Positions 12,204 through 23,265 of a stretch of 64,000 bases of DNA are shown one piece after another. The stretch comes from Panicum virgatum (taxonomy: Eukaryota; Streptophyta; Magnoliopsida; Poales; Poaceae). Positions within the stretch are counted from its first letter, which is position 1. Every line of letters starts with the position of its first letter. The stretch spans positions 20,347,033 to 20,411,032 of the forward strand of contig NC_053153.1 in the NCBI RefSeq assembly GCF_016808335.1. The letters are read 5' to 3'. A model generated the notes under the pieces. It made no database searches and was not told where the DNA came from. It saw only the letters and a list, made by a program, of their open reading frames with translations. The translations under genes and the position numbers were made by a program.

Positions 12204-15200
12204 TCATCGGAAAAGGGCTTGAAGAAGCCGAAGAGGCCAGGCTTATACAGTTTCTCCGCAACAATCAAGATGTTTTTGCTTGGTGCTCTTCGGATCTGCG
12301 AGGGGTCAGTCGAGAGGTCATCGAGCATGAGCTCAGGGTGAACCCGAAGGCAAAACCAGTAAAGCAGGGCCAAAGGACAATGTCTGAAGAAAGGCAGAAA
12401 GCGGCTCAGACCGAGGTACAAAAATTGCTGGACGCGGGCGTCATCCGCGAGGTCCAGTACCCGGAGTGGCTAGCAAATGTTGTCATGGTACCAAAGAAGA
12501 ACGGGAAGTGGCGAATGTGCATTGACTTCACAATTTTGAACAAGGCGTGCCCAAAGGACGAATACCCACTACCACAAATTGACACCCTGGTCGATGCAGC
12601 AGATTGCTCGGAGATGCTCAGTATGTTGGATTGTTTCTCAGGTTATCACCAGATATTCATGAACAAGGCAGAAGAAGAGAAGACCAGTTTCACCACCACC
12701 TTCGGGACATATTGCTACGTGAGAATGCCGTAGGGTCTCCGCAATGCCGGATGCACTTTTAACAGAATGATCAAGAAGGTACTGGGAGATCAACTGGGGA
12801 GGAACATCTCCGCATATGTCGACAATGTCGTTGTCCGAAGCAAGAGGAAGGAGGATCATATCCAAGACCTTCGCAAAACATTCGCGAACCTTCGCCATCA
12901 TGGTTTGAAGCTGAACTCGGAGAAATGCGTCTTCGGAGTCCGAAGAGACAAATTATTGGGATGCATAATAACCGAAAGGGGAATTGAGGCAAATCCGGAG
13001 AAGATAGAAGCCATCAGGCGGATGAAGCCGTCAACTACAAGAAAGGGGGTGCAAAAGTTAACAAGCAGGTTGGCTTCGCTTAACCGATTCATATCAAAAT
13101 CTGCGGAGAAGTGCCTTCCATTCTTCAAGGCGCTGAAAGGCTCAGGCAACTTAGAATGGGGCGAAGAGCAGGCGAAGGCCTTCGAAGACCTCAAGCAGTA
13201 CATTGAGAAATTGGCAGTCATGTCCAGCCCTTCGGAGAAGGCGGAGTTGATGTTATACATCTCCACATCAGGCGCAGCCGTCAGTGCCGCTCTCGTCGAA
13301 GAGCGCATGGTCAAAGGGGCATTAACCCAGGTGCCCATATACTTCGTCTCCGAAGCCTTGAACGAATCGAAATTGCTGTACTCAGAGATGGAGAAAATGG
13401 CATACGCGGTAGTCATGGAGCTCGCAAACTTCGTTACTACTTCCAGAGCCACAAAAATCAAGGTTCCAACCTCTTTCCCACTCCGGGACATGTTTGAAAA
13501 CAGAGAAGCCTCCGGCAGGATAGGCAAATGGGCTACGCAGTTAGCCGAGCACACTATTGACTTCGTCTCCAGATCAGCTATCAAGTCACAGGTCTTGGCA
13601 GATTTCATCGCAGATTGGACTCCAGCCACACCTTCGCAAGAACAGCCGAAGATAGAAGCAATATGGCAACTTGAGTGCGATGGGGCTTACCAGAGAGATG
13701 GAGCAGGAGCTTCGGCTGTATTGACAGCACCCTCGGGCACACAACTGAAGTACGCAGTAAGACTTGATTTCAGTGGGTGCACAAACAATGTCGCAGAGTA
13801 CGAAGGCCTTCTCTTGGGTCTTCGCAAAGCAAGAGCGCTGGGCGCGCGAAGATTAACGATCAGGTCTGATTCAGAGTTGATCACAGGCCAAATAAACAAG
13901 TCAAACAGGGCTCTCAAGCCAGAATTGGCGAAGTACCTGGCAGCAGTGCAAAGCATTGAGAAATACTTCCTCGGGTTTAGTATCCACAGTTTCTCCAGAA
14001 CGAAGAATAAGCAAGCCGATCAACTGGCGAAGGCAGTAGCACAGTTCGATCCATTACCGCCAGATGTGTTCTTCGAAACTTTAAAGCAGGCCTCCGTCAA
14101 TTGTGCCGAAGAACCAGCCAAATTCGTCAACGCCATAACCAGGGAAGACTTGAGGGCCGCCATAATGGCCTACCTTCGCGGACACTTCGTCCCGGAGGAT
14201 GAGAAGGAAGAAAAGAGAATGGCGCTCCGGGCCAGGAATTACAGAATTATAGGCGAAGAGTTATACCGAGGGGGAGTCTGCGCACCACTCCTAAAGTGCA
14301 TCTCATGAGAAGAAGGCAAATAGCTACTTGAAAAGATACATGCAGGGATGTGTTCTTCGCACATCGCAACGAGGGCCCTGGTCGGCAAAGCTTTCCGTGA
14401 AGGATTTTATTGGCCCTCGGCGTTGGCGGACGCTCACGATGTGGTTCGCACATGTCCAAATTGCTAAAGGAATGCCCCATACAGCAAATTCCCACCCGAC
14501 GAGGTGAAGCTACTTCCTCCGGTATGGCCCCTCGCACGGTGGGGCATTGATATTGTTGGACCATTGCCTACAGCTCCAGGAAACTACAAGTACGCTACTG
14601 TGGCGGTAGAGTACTTCTCCAAATGGGTCGAGGCCAAAGCACTCAGGGACATCACAGCAGGAGCCCTACAAAAATTCTTTTGGCAGAACATCGTCTGTCG
14701 CTTCAGGGTCCCAAAGGAGGTTATAGTGGACAATGACAAGCAGTTTGACTGCGCAACTTTCCGGGAGTTCACCACTCAACTTGGCACCAACTTATGCTTC
14801 GCGTCGGTCTACCACTCGCAGTCCAACGGCGCGGTGGAAAGGGCCAACAATATCATCTTCGCAGGCATCAAGAAAAACATCACTGAGCTGCCGAAGGGGA
14901 AATGGGTGGCTGAGCTGCCGAGGGTCATATGTTCTCATAACACAACAGAGTCCAGGACCACGAAGTTCACCCCGTTCAAGCTACTATATGGCGAAGAAGC
15001 CGTAACACCCGAGGAAATCAAACTCAAATCATGGAGAACAGCCGAAGGGGCAGAAAACGCCGAAGAAGACATCAAGCCCTCAATCGACACAATCGAAGCT
15101 GGCAAGATTCAAGCAGCAATCAACTTGGGAAAATACCAAGAAGAAATGCGAAGGTGGAAGAATAAGAAAGTGAAGCCCAGAGACATCAAAGAGGGGGACT

Positions 15201-15376
15201 TGGTGCTTCGAAGAATACCGAAGGCCAAGCAAAAGAGCAAGATGCACAGCAAGTGGGAAGGCCCATTTATCGTCGCATCTATGGCAATGCCAGAGGCCTG
15301 CAGGCTCCGCACGCTAGAAGGCACCAAAGACCCTTATTCATGGAACAAGGACATGCTACAGAAGTACTACGTGTAG
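12167..15376 (+). pseudogene. RT, RNase H and integrase region of the gypsy element
   Basis: The frame shifts relative to gag-protease, overlapping it at 12167-12203, and runs to 15376 with stops near 12731, 14306 and in the integrase zinc region. RT blocks VVMVPKKNGKWRMCIDF and FSGYHQI are clear. The catalytic YVDD box reads YVDN, so the second aspartate is lost. RNase H spans about 13670-14050 (DGAYQRDGAGASAV, then SDSELITGQI, then NKQADQLA). The integrase core keeps its acidic residues (RWGIDIVGPL, VDNDKQF, GAVERANN). It is unclear whether the overlap is a recoding site or a decay frameshift. Confidence 0.88.
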
Positions 15377-15806
15377 AAAGTGTGTAAAAGCCACAGGAGG
15401 GAAATAACCGAAGGGGCTTGTAGGGCAATTTTTTTCTTTTTGCATCTTTCCTTTTTCTCATGTGTAAATCCGCACAATGTACCGAAGGGCCCGTACTCTT
15501 TTCCTCACGGGGGGAAGCTTTCGAGTGTCCACTCGGGCGCCGAAGGTGTGAGGTTTTTAACAAGGCGGAACCCAATGTAACCCCTTGTGAAATATAAACA
15601 AGGCCCCCACAAAAGAGTCTCGAAGGAACAGGCACGCTGCAAAGGCGCCGAAGCGTCTATCCCTCTTCGTCAAGGCGAAGAGGGGAGTCATCGACGCGAA
15701 GTACAAGCCATAACGCTTGAAAGAAGTAAGCACGAGGCGCAATCCCGATCAGGGGCTTCGCTTCCAAAGAAATTAACAAAAATCTCGTCGCATGAAAGCG
15801 AAGGGT

Positions 15807-16060
15807 GGAAAGTCCTATCGCGCGAAAGCCGAAGGCTAGGCGCGACCTCTCCGGCTAAAGAGCCGAAGGTCCCCTAACAAAGTCCTTACGTGCGAAAGCC
15901 TAAAGCGGAAAGTCCTGTCGCGCGAAAGCTGAAGGCTGGGCGTGACCTCTCCGGCTAAAGAGCCGAAGGTCCCCTAACAAAGTCCTTACATGCGAAAACC
16001 TAAGGCGGAAAGTCCTGTCGCGCGAAAGCTGAAGGCACGGCGCGACCTCTACAACTAAAG
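15807..16060 (+). repeat. 100-bp tandem repeat array
   Basis: A unit starting AGTCCTRTCGCGCGAAAGC recurs at 15811, 15911 and 16011, exactly 100 bp apart; the third copy is degraded after about 40 bp. Each unit contains AAAGAGCCGAAGGTCCCC and the element's CGAAG motif. The array lies between the integrase end and the 3' end of the antisense gene. Two copies of a G-run plus GTGGCGCTTCGCAA follow near 16183 and 16270. Confidence 0.8.
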
Positions 16061-16569
16061 AGTCGAAGAACATTGTGGACGTCCTTACGAGCAACGCCGC
16101 AGGCAAGGCGTGCATAGTTAAAACAAGAGGCCGGAGGGGCTAAAACCCCCCTCACAGTCATCCTCCCCGCCAGTCGAGCGAAGGGGGGGTGGCGCTTCGC
16201 AAAACAGATACACACACGACGCCAGTGACGATGAACGAACCAAAACGCATTTGCGACCTCGCCCGCGCAAAGGGGGGGGTGGCGCTTCGCAACAGTACAT
16301 CCATGCAAAGCCGAAGGACAAACGGGAAACCGGCATACATCCATTACAAACAAGAAACTTCGATTACATCTGTTACATTGTTACAATAAGGCACCTCACG
16401 AAAAAGCGAGAAGACCAATAAGTTACATTGTTACATCCGAGTTTTCTTCCTCGAAGACCATGCGGTCCACCTCAGATATAACTTCGCGGACCGCAGCATC
16501 CATTATTTCTTCGGCTGTCCGTCGAAGAAACGCCTCGAAATCATCGCCTAAAACCAAGGGCAACGCAAA

Positions 16570-19500
16570 TTAACTAGAACTCTCGTCGAAGATGCCTTTG
16601 CGACGATACATGAATTCATGTGGCGACAGGGGCTCTTCATCCACCGGCTCCGGTTTCGGTTCACGGAGACCGGCGGGAGCGCTATACGGCCTATCGGTAT
16701 CGAGAATCCGTTTTATTTCGCGACGAAGCGTGCGGTCAGCAAGGATCTTCGCGTGTTTTTCTGGATCACGCTGAAATTCAGCAAAAAAAAAATGCTTCGT
16801 ATCGGCGTTCTGAAGCTCGTAAACGCGCACCCTATCTGCCCAAAATTCTTCAAATGAAACCGAAGGGTAACGAATATGGAACTTCGCCCAGGACGCACCA
16901 GCGACATAGAAATTCCCTCGCTTTAGCTGGCGAGGCAGCACACCTTCAGTCACCTGCGCAGGGGCCAACGCAGGGTCCTGCGCAGGCACCGAAGGTGTTA
17001 GTTTCCAAAAAATCATAATTACAACACAAAAGTGGACTGTCACTCGACCACGGCCCTCACACCTTGCCAGCTGCAGGATGAGAAGAGCCCCCCGGGGTTT
17101 GGTCTTCAGCCGCCGGGGCTCGATCGGTGGCCCCACGACCGCCACCGGCATTTCCTCCCTCGCCGCCCGCTCCCTCGCCGCCATCATCGCCAGAAGGCGG
17201 CGTAGCGCCTCCGCCGGCATGGTCGCCACCACCTTCAGCATCAGCAATTGGAGCTTCAGCAAGGATGGGCTCCGCAACAGCGTCGGCTTTGGCTTGAAGC
17301 TAAAAAACACGAATTCTCACAGATGTTAAGATGCATTTCAGGGCGATGAAAAGGCGCATAAAAAAGAAGACGAAATTACCTGGGCCTTCATTCGTTCAAC
17401 TTCGCAATGCACGATCGCGCGGCCTTCGCCCCTGAAGAAGTGGTCCATCAAATTTTTGGCAATGTTCTTCGCAAGAGCGGGCAGCGCCTCCGGGCGAACT
17501 GCATCTTCTCCGGGCCAGGAAAAACCTTCGTCGCGGAGGCAACGGAGCTGAGCTTTCGTCACAGTGCTGGCGCTGGCAGCTTCGGAAGGGAACAAGCTGT
17601 ACACCGCAGCACTTAGCATGCGAACGGTGACAACAGCACTTATATCCTCGTTGAAATGAGCCCCAGCGTCCAGCATAGCAACGCATGCTCGAAGCCACTT
17701 GAAGAAGTCGTCCACCCCGACGGTGTCCCCCGAAGATACATCAGGAGCATCAAGCCCATACTTCTTCAGGATGTCCGGAAGCTCTTTCTGAAGCTTGGTC
17801 GCCCCAGCCCTCACCGACTCCTTGAAGGAATGGAAACATTTGTGCATAAGAGCCCGCTGTTTTTTGGCATCGTCGGCGAGCAACTTCGCGGCCTTCGCTG
17901 AATCCTCCGCCTTCACCACCCGGTCAGCTGCCGCCAGCAGCTCCGTGGTGAGGGTCGCCTTCTCTTCGGAAGATTTGTCGAGGCGCCGTTGCAGTGCTTC
18001 TTTTTCTTCCTCCAGAGCAACCACCTTCGCCTCTAGATCTGTGACGGCAGCCCTTGAGCTCTCTTCGGCCACCAACTGTCGAGCGGCACAGCGCGCAGCC
18101 ACGAAGGCCTTCAGCAATAAATCTTGAACACTCTCCAGCATGTTCGTCAGTCCACTCGCCATCAATTCTTTTTCCATTAAAGGGAAGCAAAATGAGCCAC
18201 CCGCCTCCGCCATTAGTTCACGCTCACAGTCCCGGCTCTCAAAACGAAGGGATTTGACGATCTTGCCGCCAAGTCGCACGGCCGTGGGCTTCGCTCCGAG
18301 CTCTGTGGCAACAGCTTCGGGGTCAGCATTGCGGACGAAGAAGCTGTTGCTGTCCGACGTGCTGCTTGACTCTTCGCCAACACTCCCTTTCGTCCCAGAG
18401 CTTGACGCAGCATTCTGCTCAGGCAACTTCTCGGCATCTTTACCGGAGGCAGAGACTTGGGGCGGCGCAGACGAGCGACGGGGGGAGTCGACGACGATGT
18501 TCACCTCCTCGTCGCCTTCCTCGTCATCTCTCTCCGGAGCAGTGCTGAACTCAAGGTCCAGGTTCGGAGGGACCGCCCTCAAGGGTGGCGCCTCTTTAGG
18601 AACAACGAAGGGTGGCGCCTCGTCAGCCGCGCTATTGCTGTCTTCGCTCCCATCATCTTCGGAGTCCCCATTGCTTTACAGGGGAGACTGATGCAAGATG
18701 GCGTCGATGAGCCGGCTTCTCTTCTTCGGCTCTGCGGATGAAGATGCCCGTTTCCGTTTTGCCTTTTCCAGAGCCTTCGCCTTCTCCGGGCCGCCCTGGC
18801 CCTCAGCAAGCTTCAACTCGGCCGCCCGCTGAGGAGCGGAGAGGCCCAATGCGTGGAACACCCGGTTCCGTCGAGCCCCGCTAAGATGCCCGACAAGGGC
18901 TTTGTACTCATCCCTCGAGACTGACCCGACCATCTCGTCGGCCCGGCTCTCGATAACAACAGGGTCCACCCCTGCATCGCCGAAGACGCACAAAGTGTAA
19001 GCAAAATAGCGAAGCGTACACCTCCATAACAAGAGCTTAAGCACGAAAACTCACGGTCGGTCTGAAGGCTGAAGACGGTCGAGAAATCAGGTACCGGAAT
19101 ACCTTCGATCCAGCGGTCCTCGGCCAACCAGCTGGAGATGTCCCAGCCGACCTTGACGGGAAAGCAGCCGCACGCGACGAACTCTTTGATGATGTCGCGT
19201 GTGTTGAAGGTCTTCGATAGTTTCCGCAGCAGGGTGAGAAGAGCCTCATCTTCGGCTTGGACATGACAGGCGGCTTTCGGCACATCGCCAAGAGCAGCAA
19301 TGCGGTCGACGATGAGGGGATGGGTCTTCGTGACGGGGTCCAATATCACCTTGTGATAGAACCAGTAGGATGACCAATCATTGGCCCACTTGTTCTTGCT
19401 CGCGGGGACTGGACTCGGAAGGTTCTTGTGAAAGGCGAAGGTATAACAGCCATATTGGGGAATGGCTGATATCTCCGCACCTCCGGTTGATTGCACAGAA

Positions 19501-19893
19501 ATCTTCTTCGATTGATAATGCGCTTGGAGAAAGGCGGCAGGTCTTCGCCAGCCACATATACAGATTCAGCCGCACGATCGAAGTAGGTGTCATCTGATGC
19601 AAGTACACCTTGAACAGACGAAAGATGTCCACCACCACGGGGTCCAAGGGCATCCGAAGGCCGGCGGTGAACAAGTCACGGAAGACAATAACTTCGTCGG
19701 TGCGGGGATGAGCAACAGTCTCACCCGTCGGAGGAGCGCGGACATCGTCAGCAGAGACGAAGCCTCGACGAGCCAAGTCATCAAGGAGGGACGGAGTCAT
19801 TTTCGACAAGCCGAGTACGGTGGTTGTCGGACCTCCCGATTGATTCTTCTTCGGACCCATCTCCGAAGATCCAGATTGTTCCGAGGCTGCCAC
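16570..19893 (-). pseudogene. Antisense gene of the gypsy element (transposase_28-like aORF)
   Basis: Several open blocks on the minus strand, opposite to pol, make one decayed multi-exon gene: 19378-19893, 18813-19496, 18676-18974, 17381-18640, 17060-17300 and 16570-16980. The N-terminal block (DLARRGFVSADDVRAP, then PLDPVVVDIFRLFKVYLHQ, then TPTSIVRLNLYMW) is the type found in the putative gypsy-type transposon family. The next block has NDWSSYWFYHKV. The middle block is a long coiled coil (about 18090-17870). The expected start codon reads GTG (19893); the next ATG is at 19860. A frame change lies near 19515. A TATA-like TTTAAATA (20020-20027, minus) is about 130 bp upstream. Such extra genes are known in Tat-lineage elements; their function is not settled. 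Confidence 0.75.
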
Positions 19894-20357
19894 TCTTGAA
19901 GTGTATTACCAAAAGAGTTCGAACAAAAATGAGCTCCAATAGAACCTCCGCGAGATGACAAACGAGGAGGCTGGAAAGCAAAGGCAACCCGAAGTAGCAT
20001 TGCGCAGTTGCGACGCCGCTATTTAAAGGGGGGGCGAGCGCGAGACCCAGCACGCGCGGCACCGCGAAGTGGAAAGACGGCAGCGCCCCGCGCTACGCGT
20101 CTAAGATTAGAGAACCAAGGGGCAGTTTTGTCTTTTCAAAGCATAACATTTTTAATTCGATAATTTGAGCGCAAACTAACGGTTTAATTCTGAAATCTTG
20201 CTCCCTCGGCGAAAGTATAACATTTTTTACAGGGGAACACGGACTGTGCTTCGCCGGACACCATCGCGGCGCCCAGCCCGAAGGGTGGCGCTGAAGGCGC
20301 CCACGGGGTCGAAGTCGCACCCCTCCCGAAGATCGGGCCAAGGCTCTGAGGGGCTAC

Positions 20358-20896
20358 AGTTGGGGACACCACCTTCGGATTGGACGCCGAAGGTTCACGA
20401 AGACCAGACGGCGTATGAAGCCATCTTCACTGGTCTTCGGGTCGTAACCCGAAGACTCGCGAGGGCCGGTCGACGGGAGTGTCACGGCGGAGTAAGCAAC
20501 GAGCCACGTAGCCCTCGCTCGTCTTCGGGTCGAAAGCCGAAGACGAGCGAAGACCGGGCAATTCGAGAATCGGCGAGGAGTAAGCGACAGGCCACGTGGT
20601 CCTCGTCGAGAAGGCCGAAGAGGACTATCTGGAGTTGTGGGCCCGTCTGAGCTGTGGCGCACTCAACTTGTATTAGGGAAATTACGTGTACGTCTTGGAA
20701 TATTTCAGAAATCTGACCATTGTAAGGATGTAGAAGAGTAATTGTATATGGGAGGTATAACGCCACCTATAAATACCCCATGTAATATTCATTGAGGGGG
20801 GACATTGAATAGAGAGAGAATATTCACTACTTGAATTGTGTGCTTGCTCATTACTGTTGTAGTGTCCGTCTGTTCCGGGGACACTCTCCCCCAACA
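20358..20896 (+). repeat. 3' LTR of the gypsy element
   Basis: Matches the 5' LTR over its whole length, with a TATA box at 20768-20775. The first base is A where the 5' LTR has the usual T. It is preceded by a purine-rich tract around 20339-20357. All three stem-loop arms are unchanged relative to the 5' LTR. Confidence 0.92.
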
Positions 20897-20901
20897 ATCA
20901 T

Positions 20902-21116
20902 GTTTCGCCGTCGATCGTGTCGTGTGTAGTGTCGCCCAGCCTAACTTTTTTCTGCACACATGCCGTAGGTTTCGCATCGCTCGGTCGGTGTGACCTCTTC
21001 CGGCTCGTCCCAAGTTCCAACAGAGATACATGTTGTGGTGCGTGGGGCAATTAATGGCACTATTGTTTCTGTCTATGAACGTTAGGATCCGCTTAAACAA
21101 TACGGCGTGCTCCCCA
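20902..21116. other. Short host spacer between two transposons
   Basis: About 215 bp between the gypsy target duplication and the MULE target duplication. I see no gene, repeat or regulatory site in it. Confidence 0.5.
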
Positions 21117-21125
21117 TTTTCTTAT

Positions 21126-22474
21126 GGATAAAGTCTATTTTTGGCAATCCAACTCTTGCATCGGTTTGATTTTGACCATTAAACTCCAAAACCGGGTATC
21201 TTCGACCACTCAACTATTAAAACCGTTCATATTTGGCCATCCGGCGGTTTTGCAGGACGGTTTCGCTGACGTGGACGCCACGTGGCAGTGGGGCCCACCT
21301 GTCAGCGTTACCTCCCTCTCTCTCCTCTCTATATCTCCCTCTTTCTCTCTCCTGTCTCATCTCGCCATGGCTCCACGCGGCTCGCGCTCGCGATGCTTTC
21401 CGTCGTCGCCGTCGCTCGCTCCGCCATGACCTCCGCCTCGTGCAGCACACCGCTGGCCCGTGCGCCGCCGCGGCCTCTGCCCCCAACACCGGGCTGAGTC
21501 GATGGGTGGGAGCCGGATTGGTTTGGGTTCCTCGCCGCCCAAGCACGTCGCGCCGCCGCCTACCCCCAGCAAGCCCCTGCGCCACCGCGTGCCCTCGAGT
21601 GCCCGCGAAACCGCGCCGCCGCTGCCCTCGTCGGCTTGCACCGCACCGCCGTAGCCTTGCGCCCGCCTACGCGCTGCAGCTACCCGCCGGCCGGGATCCT
21701 TCTGCTCTGCTCCAGACAAAGCCACGCCACCACTCTGCTTCCGCCGTCACGCGTCGCCTTCCGGCCAAATTCGCCACCACGATGCCGTTGTCTATCGATT
21801 CCTTTGGTGGAGGCTCCGGCACGACCCCGCATTGCTTCCCCGCCAGTCATCCTGGCTCGTTGACCGATGGCAGGAACCGGCGGCGGCGAGACCGGCAACT
21901 AGATGCGCTCCCCCGTGAGAGCCCTACCGCCGCCACCCGCAGCGCTCCTCCCCTGGCCCGTCCCCGCCGCCGGAGCATGCCTTCTCCTTCCTCCTCGTGG
22001 ACTCGGACCGGGGCGCCGCCGCGGCCGCCTGCCGCTCCTGGCTTCGCGCCGAGCACAGCTCGCGCCGCCGCCTCGCCGTGGCCAACTGCTACGCTGCATC
22101 CCCGCAGGACGCCGTCGACCGGTTCCCGTCCGTACGCGCCGTCGAGGTCAAGGGCAAGCCTCACTTCGCGGACTTCGGGCTCCGGGCTCGTACCGCTCGG
22201 CTGGGGCGCTGCCACCGCGCCGTGGGTCGCCGACGGGATCCCCTAAAATAGGAGAGAGAAAGAGGGAGATATAGAGAGGAGATAGAGAGGTAATGCTGAC
22301 AGGTGGGCCCCACTGCCACGTGGCGTCCACGTCAGCGAAACCGCCCTGCAAAACCGTCGAATGACCAAATGTGAACGGTTTTAATAGTTGAGTGGTTGAA
22401 GATACCTGGTTTTAGAGTTCAATGGCCAAAACTAAATCGAGACAAGAGTTGGATAGGTAAAAATAGACTTTATC
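21126..22474. mobile_element. Pack-MULE with long TIRs
   Basis: Terminal inverted repeats of about 200-240 bp (21126-21360 and 22245-22474) begin GGATAAAGTCTATTTTT and include a well-conserved block around GTGGACGCCACGTGGCAG. Flanks are TTTTCTTAT (21117-21125) and TTTTCCTTAT (22475-22484), a 9-bp MULE-type target duplication with one extra base. There is no transposase. The interior is GC-rich and carries a host gene fragment, so this is a non-autonomous gene-capturing element. Confidence 0.85.
21967..22235 (+). pseudogene. Captured TIR1/AFB auxin-receptor F-box fragment
   Basis: The translation from about 21970 reads PEHAFSFLLVDSDRG, then CRSWLRAEHSSRRRLAVANCY, then FPSVRAVEVKGKPHFADFGL. 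This is the F-box to first-LRR region of TIR1/AFB auxin receptors, whose LxVKGKPHFADF segment is diagnostic. A 7-bp tandem duplication GGGCTCC at 22177-22183 shifts the frame; the expected FGLVPLGWGAA-PWV continuation is found in the next frame. The fragment stops at the right TIR, so only about 85 codons survive. It cannot make a receptor. Transcription from the TIR could make a chimeric or antisense RNA, which is inference. Confidence 0.85.
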
Positions 22475-22589
22475 TTTTCCTTATTGGAGGGGGCTTAGGG
22501 CATCTCCAACAGTTCCTCATCTCTCTTTCCCATCTTTGATTTTTTGGAAAAAGGAAAAAAAACACTCTCCAATAGTTCTCTATTTTGAT

Positions 22590-22965
22590 TTCCCATCTCC
22601 TAACAATTGGTAAATTGGGTTGGCTTGTGCGTAAATATGCGCGCTACTCCGTAGCTCCCCATCGCGACTCCCCGCGCTTTCTTCGTCGCGCGTTTTCTTC
22701 CCGCGGAGAGGTCTCGTTCGTGCAGCAAATTGGCCGGCCTTGTGCCCGATCTGCAGCCTCGAGAGCATCTCTCGGACATCCGCATGCGCCGGCGGCGACG
22801 GGCCGGAGGACTCGGACAGCATGCTGGTCCTCACGAGCAGCACGCAGTACCGGAGGTTAAGGTCCAGCTTCCCAGAGAGCGCGTCGATGGCACAGGCACT
22901 CTGCGTCCGCAGCTTCCCGTCCGGTGGCAGCCTCCGGCACCGGCCGGCGAGGTCGGCCGCCTCGG
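22590..22965 (-). pseudogene. Second captured gene fragment, possibly ARM-repeat type
   Basis: Minus-strand frame: EAADLAGRCRRLPPDGKLRTQ, then SACAIDALSGKLDLNLRYCVLL, then HADVREMLSRLQIGH. It is unrelated to the neighbouring lipase piece and reads like a real conserved protein, not low-complexity sequence. It resembles the N terminus of a group of plant ARM-repeat proteins, but I place it from memory of the pattern only. It breaks off after the LQIGH block. Confidence 0.4.
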
Positions 22966-22974
22966 CGAGCGTCC

Positions 22975-23265
22975 CAGCTGACGAACTTGGCGCCGTCCTC
23001 GCACACCCGGAAGCCCAGGTCGAGGCAGCTCACGTTCGCGTTGTAGTTGTAGGGCGGCCCGCCTTAGCCGCAGAGCTGGGTGTTGAACTCGTAGGCGCCG
23101 TCGTTGAGGGTCTTGAGGCCGCCGCTGTAGTCGAGGTCACCGTCGTCGGGCCTGGGCGCGACGAGCTTCTGGGGCAGGCAGCCTAGCTAGGGGCCCGGTG
23201 CCATGGACCCAGAAGTTCTTGGCGCCGTTGTAGTACAGAGTCTGGATGGATACAATTAATCGAAG
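22975..23265 (-). pseudogene. Captured GDSL esterase/lipase fragment
   Basis: Minus-strand reading shows YYNGAKNFWVHGTGPL, then (after a frame change near 23185) APRPDDGDLDYSGGLKTLNDG and FNTQLCG, a TAA stop (23064-23066), and GGPPYNYNANVSCL...GFRVCEDGAKFVSWD. These are blocks of plant GDSL/SGNH esterases. FNTQLC is joined almost directly to GGPPYN, so the intervening 40 or so residues of the normal protein are missing. The catalytic Asp-His block after SWD is also lost. It is a non-coding relic. Confidence 0.8.

Larger units (their letters stand above)
9059..20896 (+). mobile_element. Full-length Ty3/gypsy retrotransposon (Tat-like) with antisense gene
   Basis: Two LTRs (9059-9596 and 20358-20896) enclose gag, protease, RT, RNase H and integrase in that order. 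Perfect 5-bp target duplications ATCAT lie at 9054-9058 and 20897-20901. By eye the LTRs differ at about 28 substitutions plus one indel in 538 bp (about 5%), which suggests an insertion in the low millions of years. The gag type, the absence of a visible chromodomain, and the long stretch after integrase holding an antisense gene point to the Tat group (RIRE2/Retand-like). Stops, a frame change and a changed RT motif make this copy non-functional on its own. Confidence 0.93.

Noticed and set aside
9059..20896. The 3' LTR starting AGTTGGGG as evidence of a different element
   Set aside because: The perfect ATCAT duplications and end-to-end LTR match show one element; the first-base change is a point mutation.
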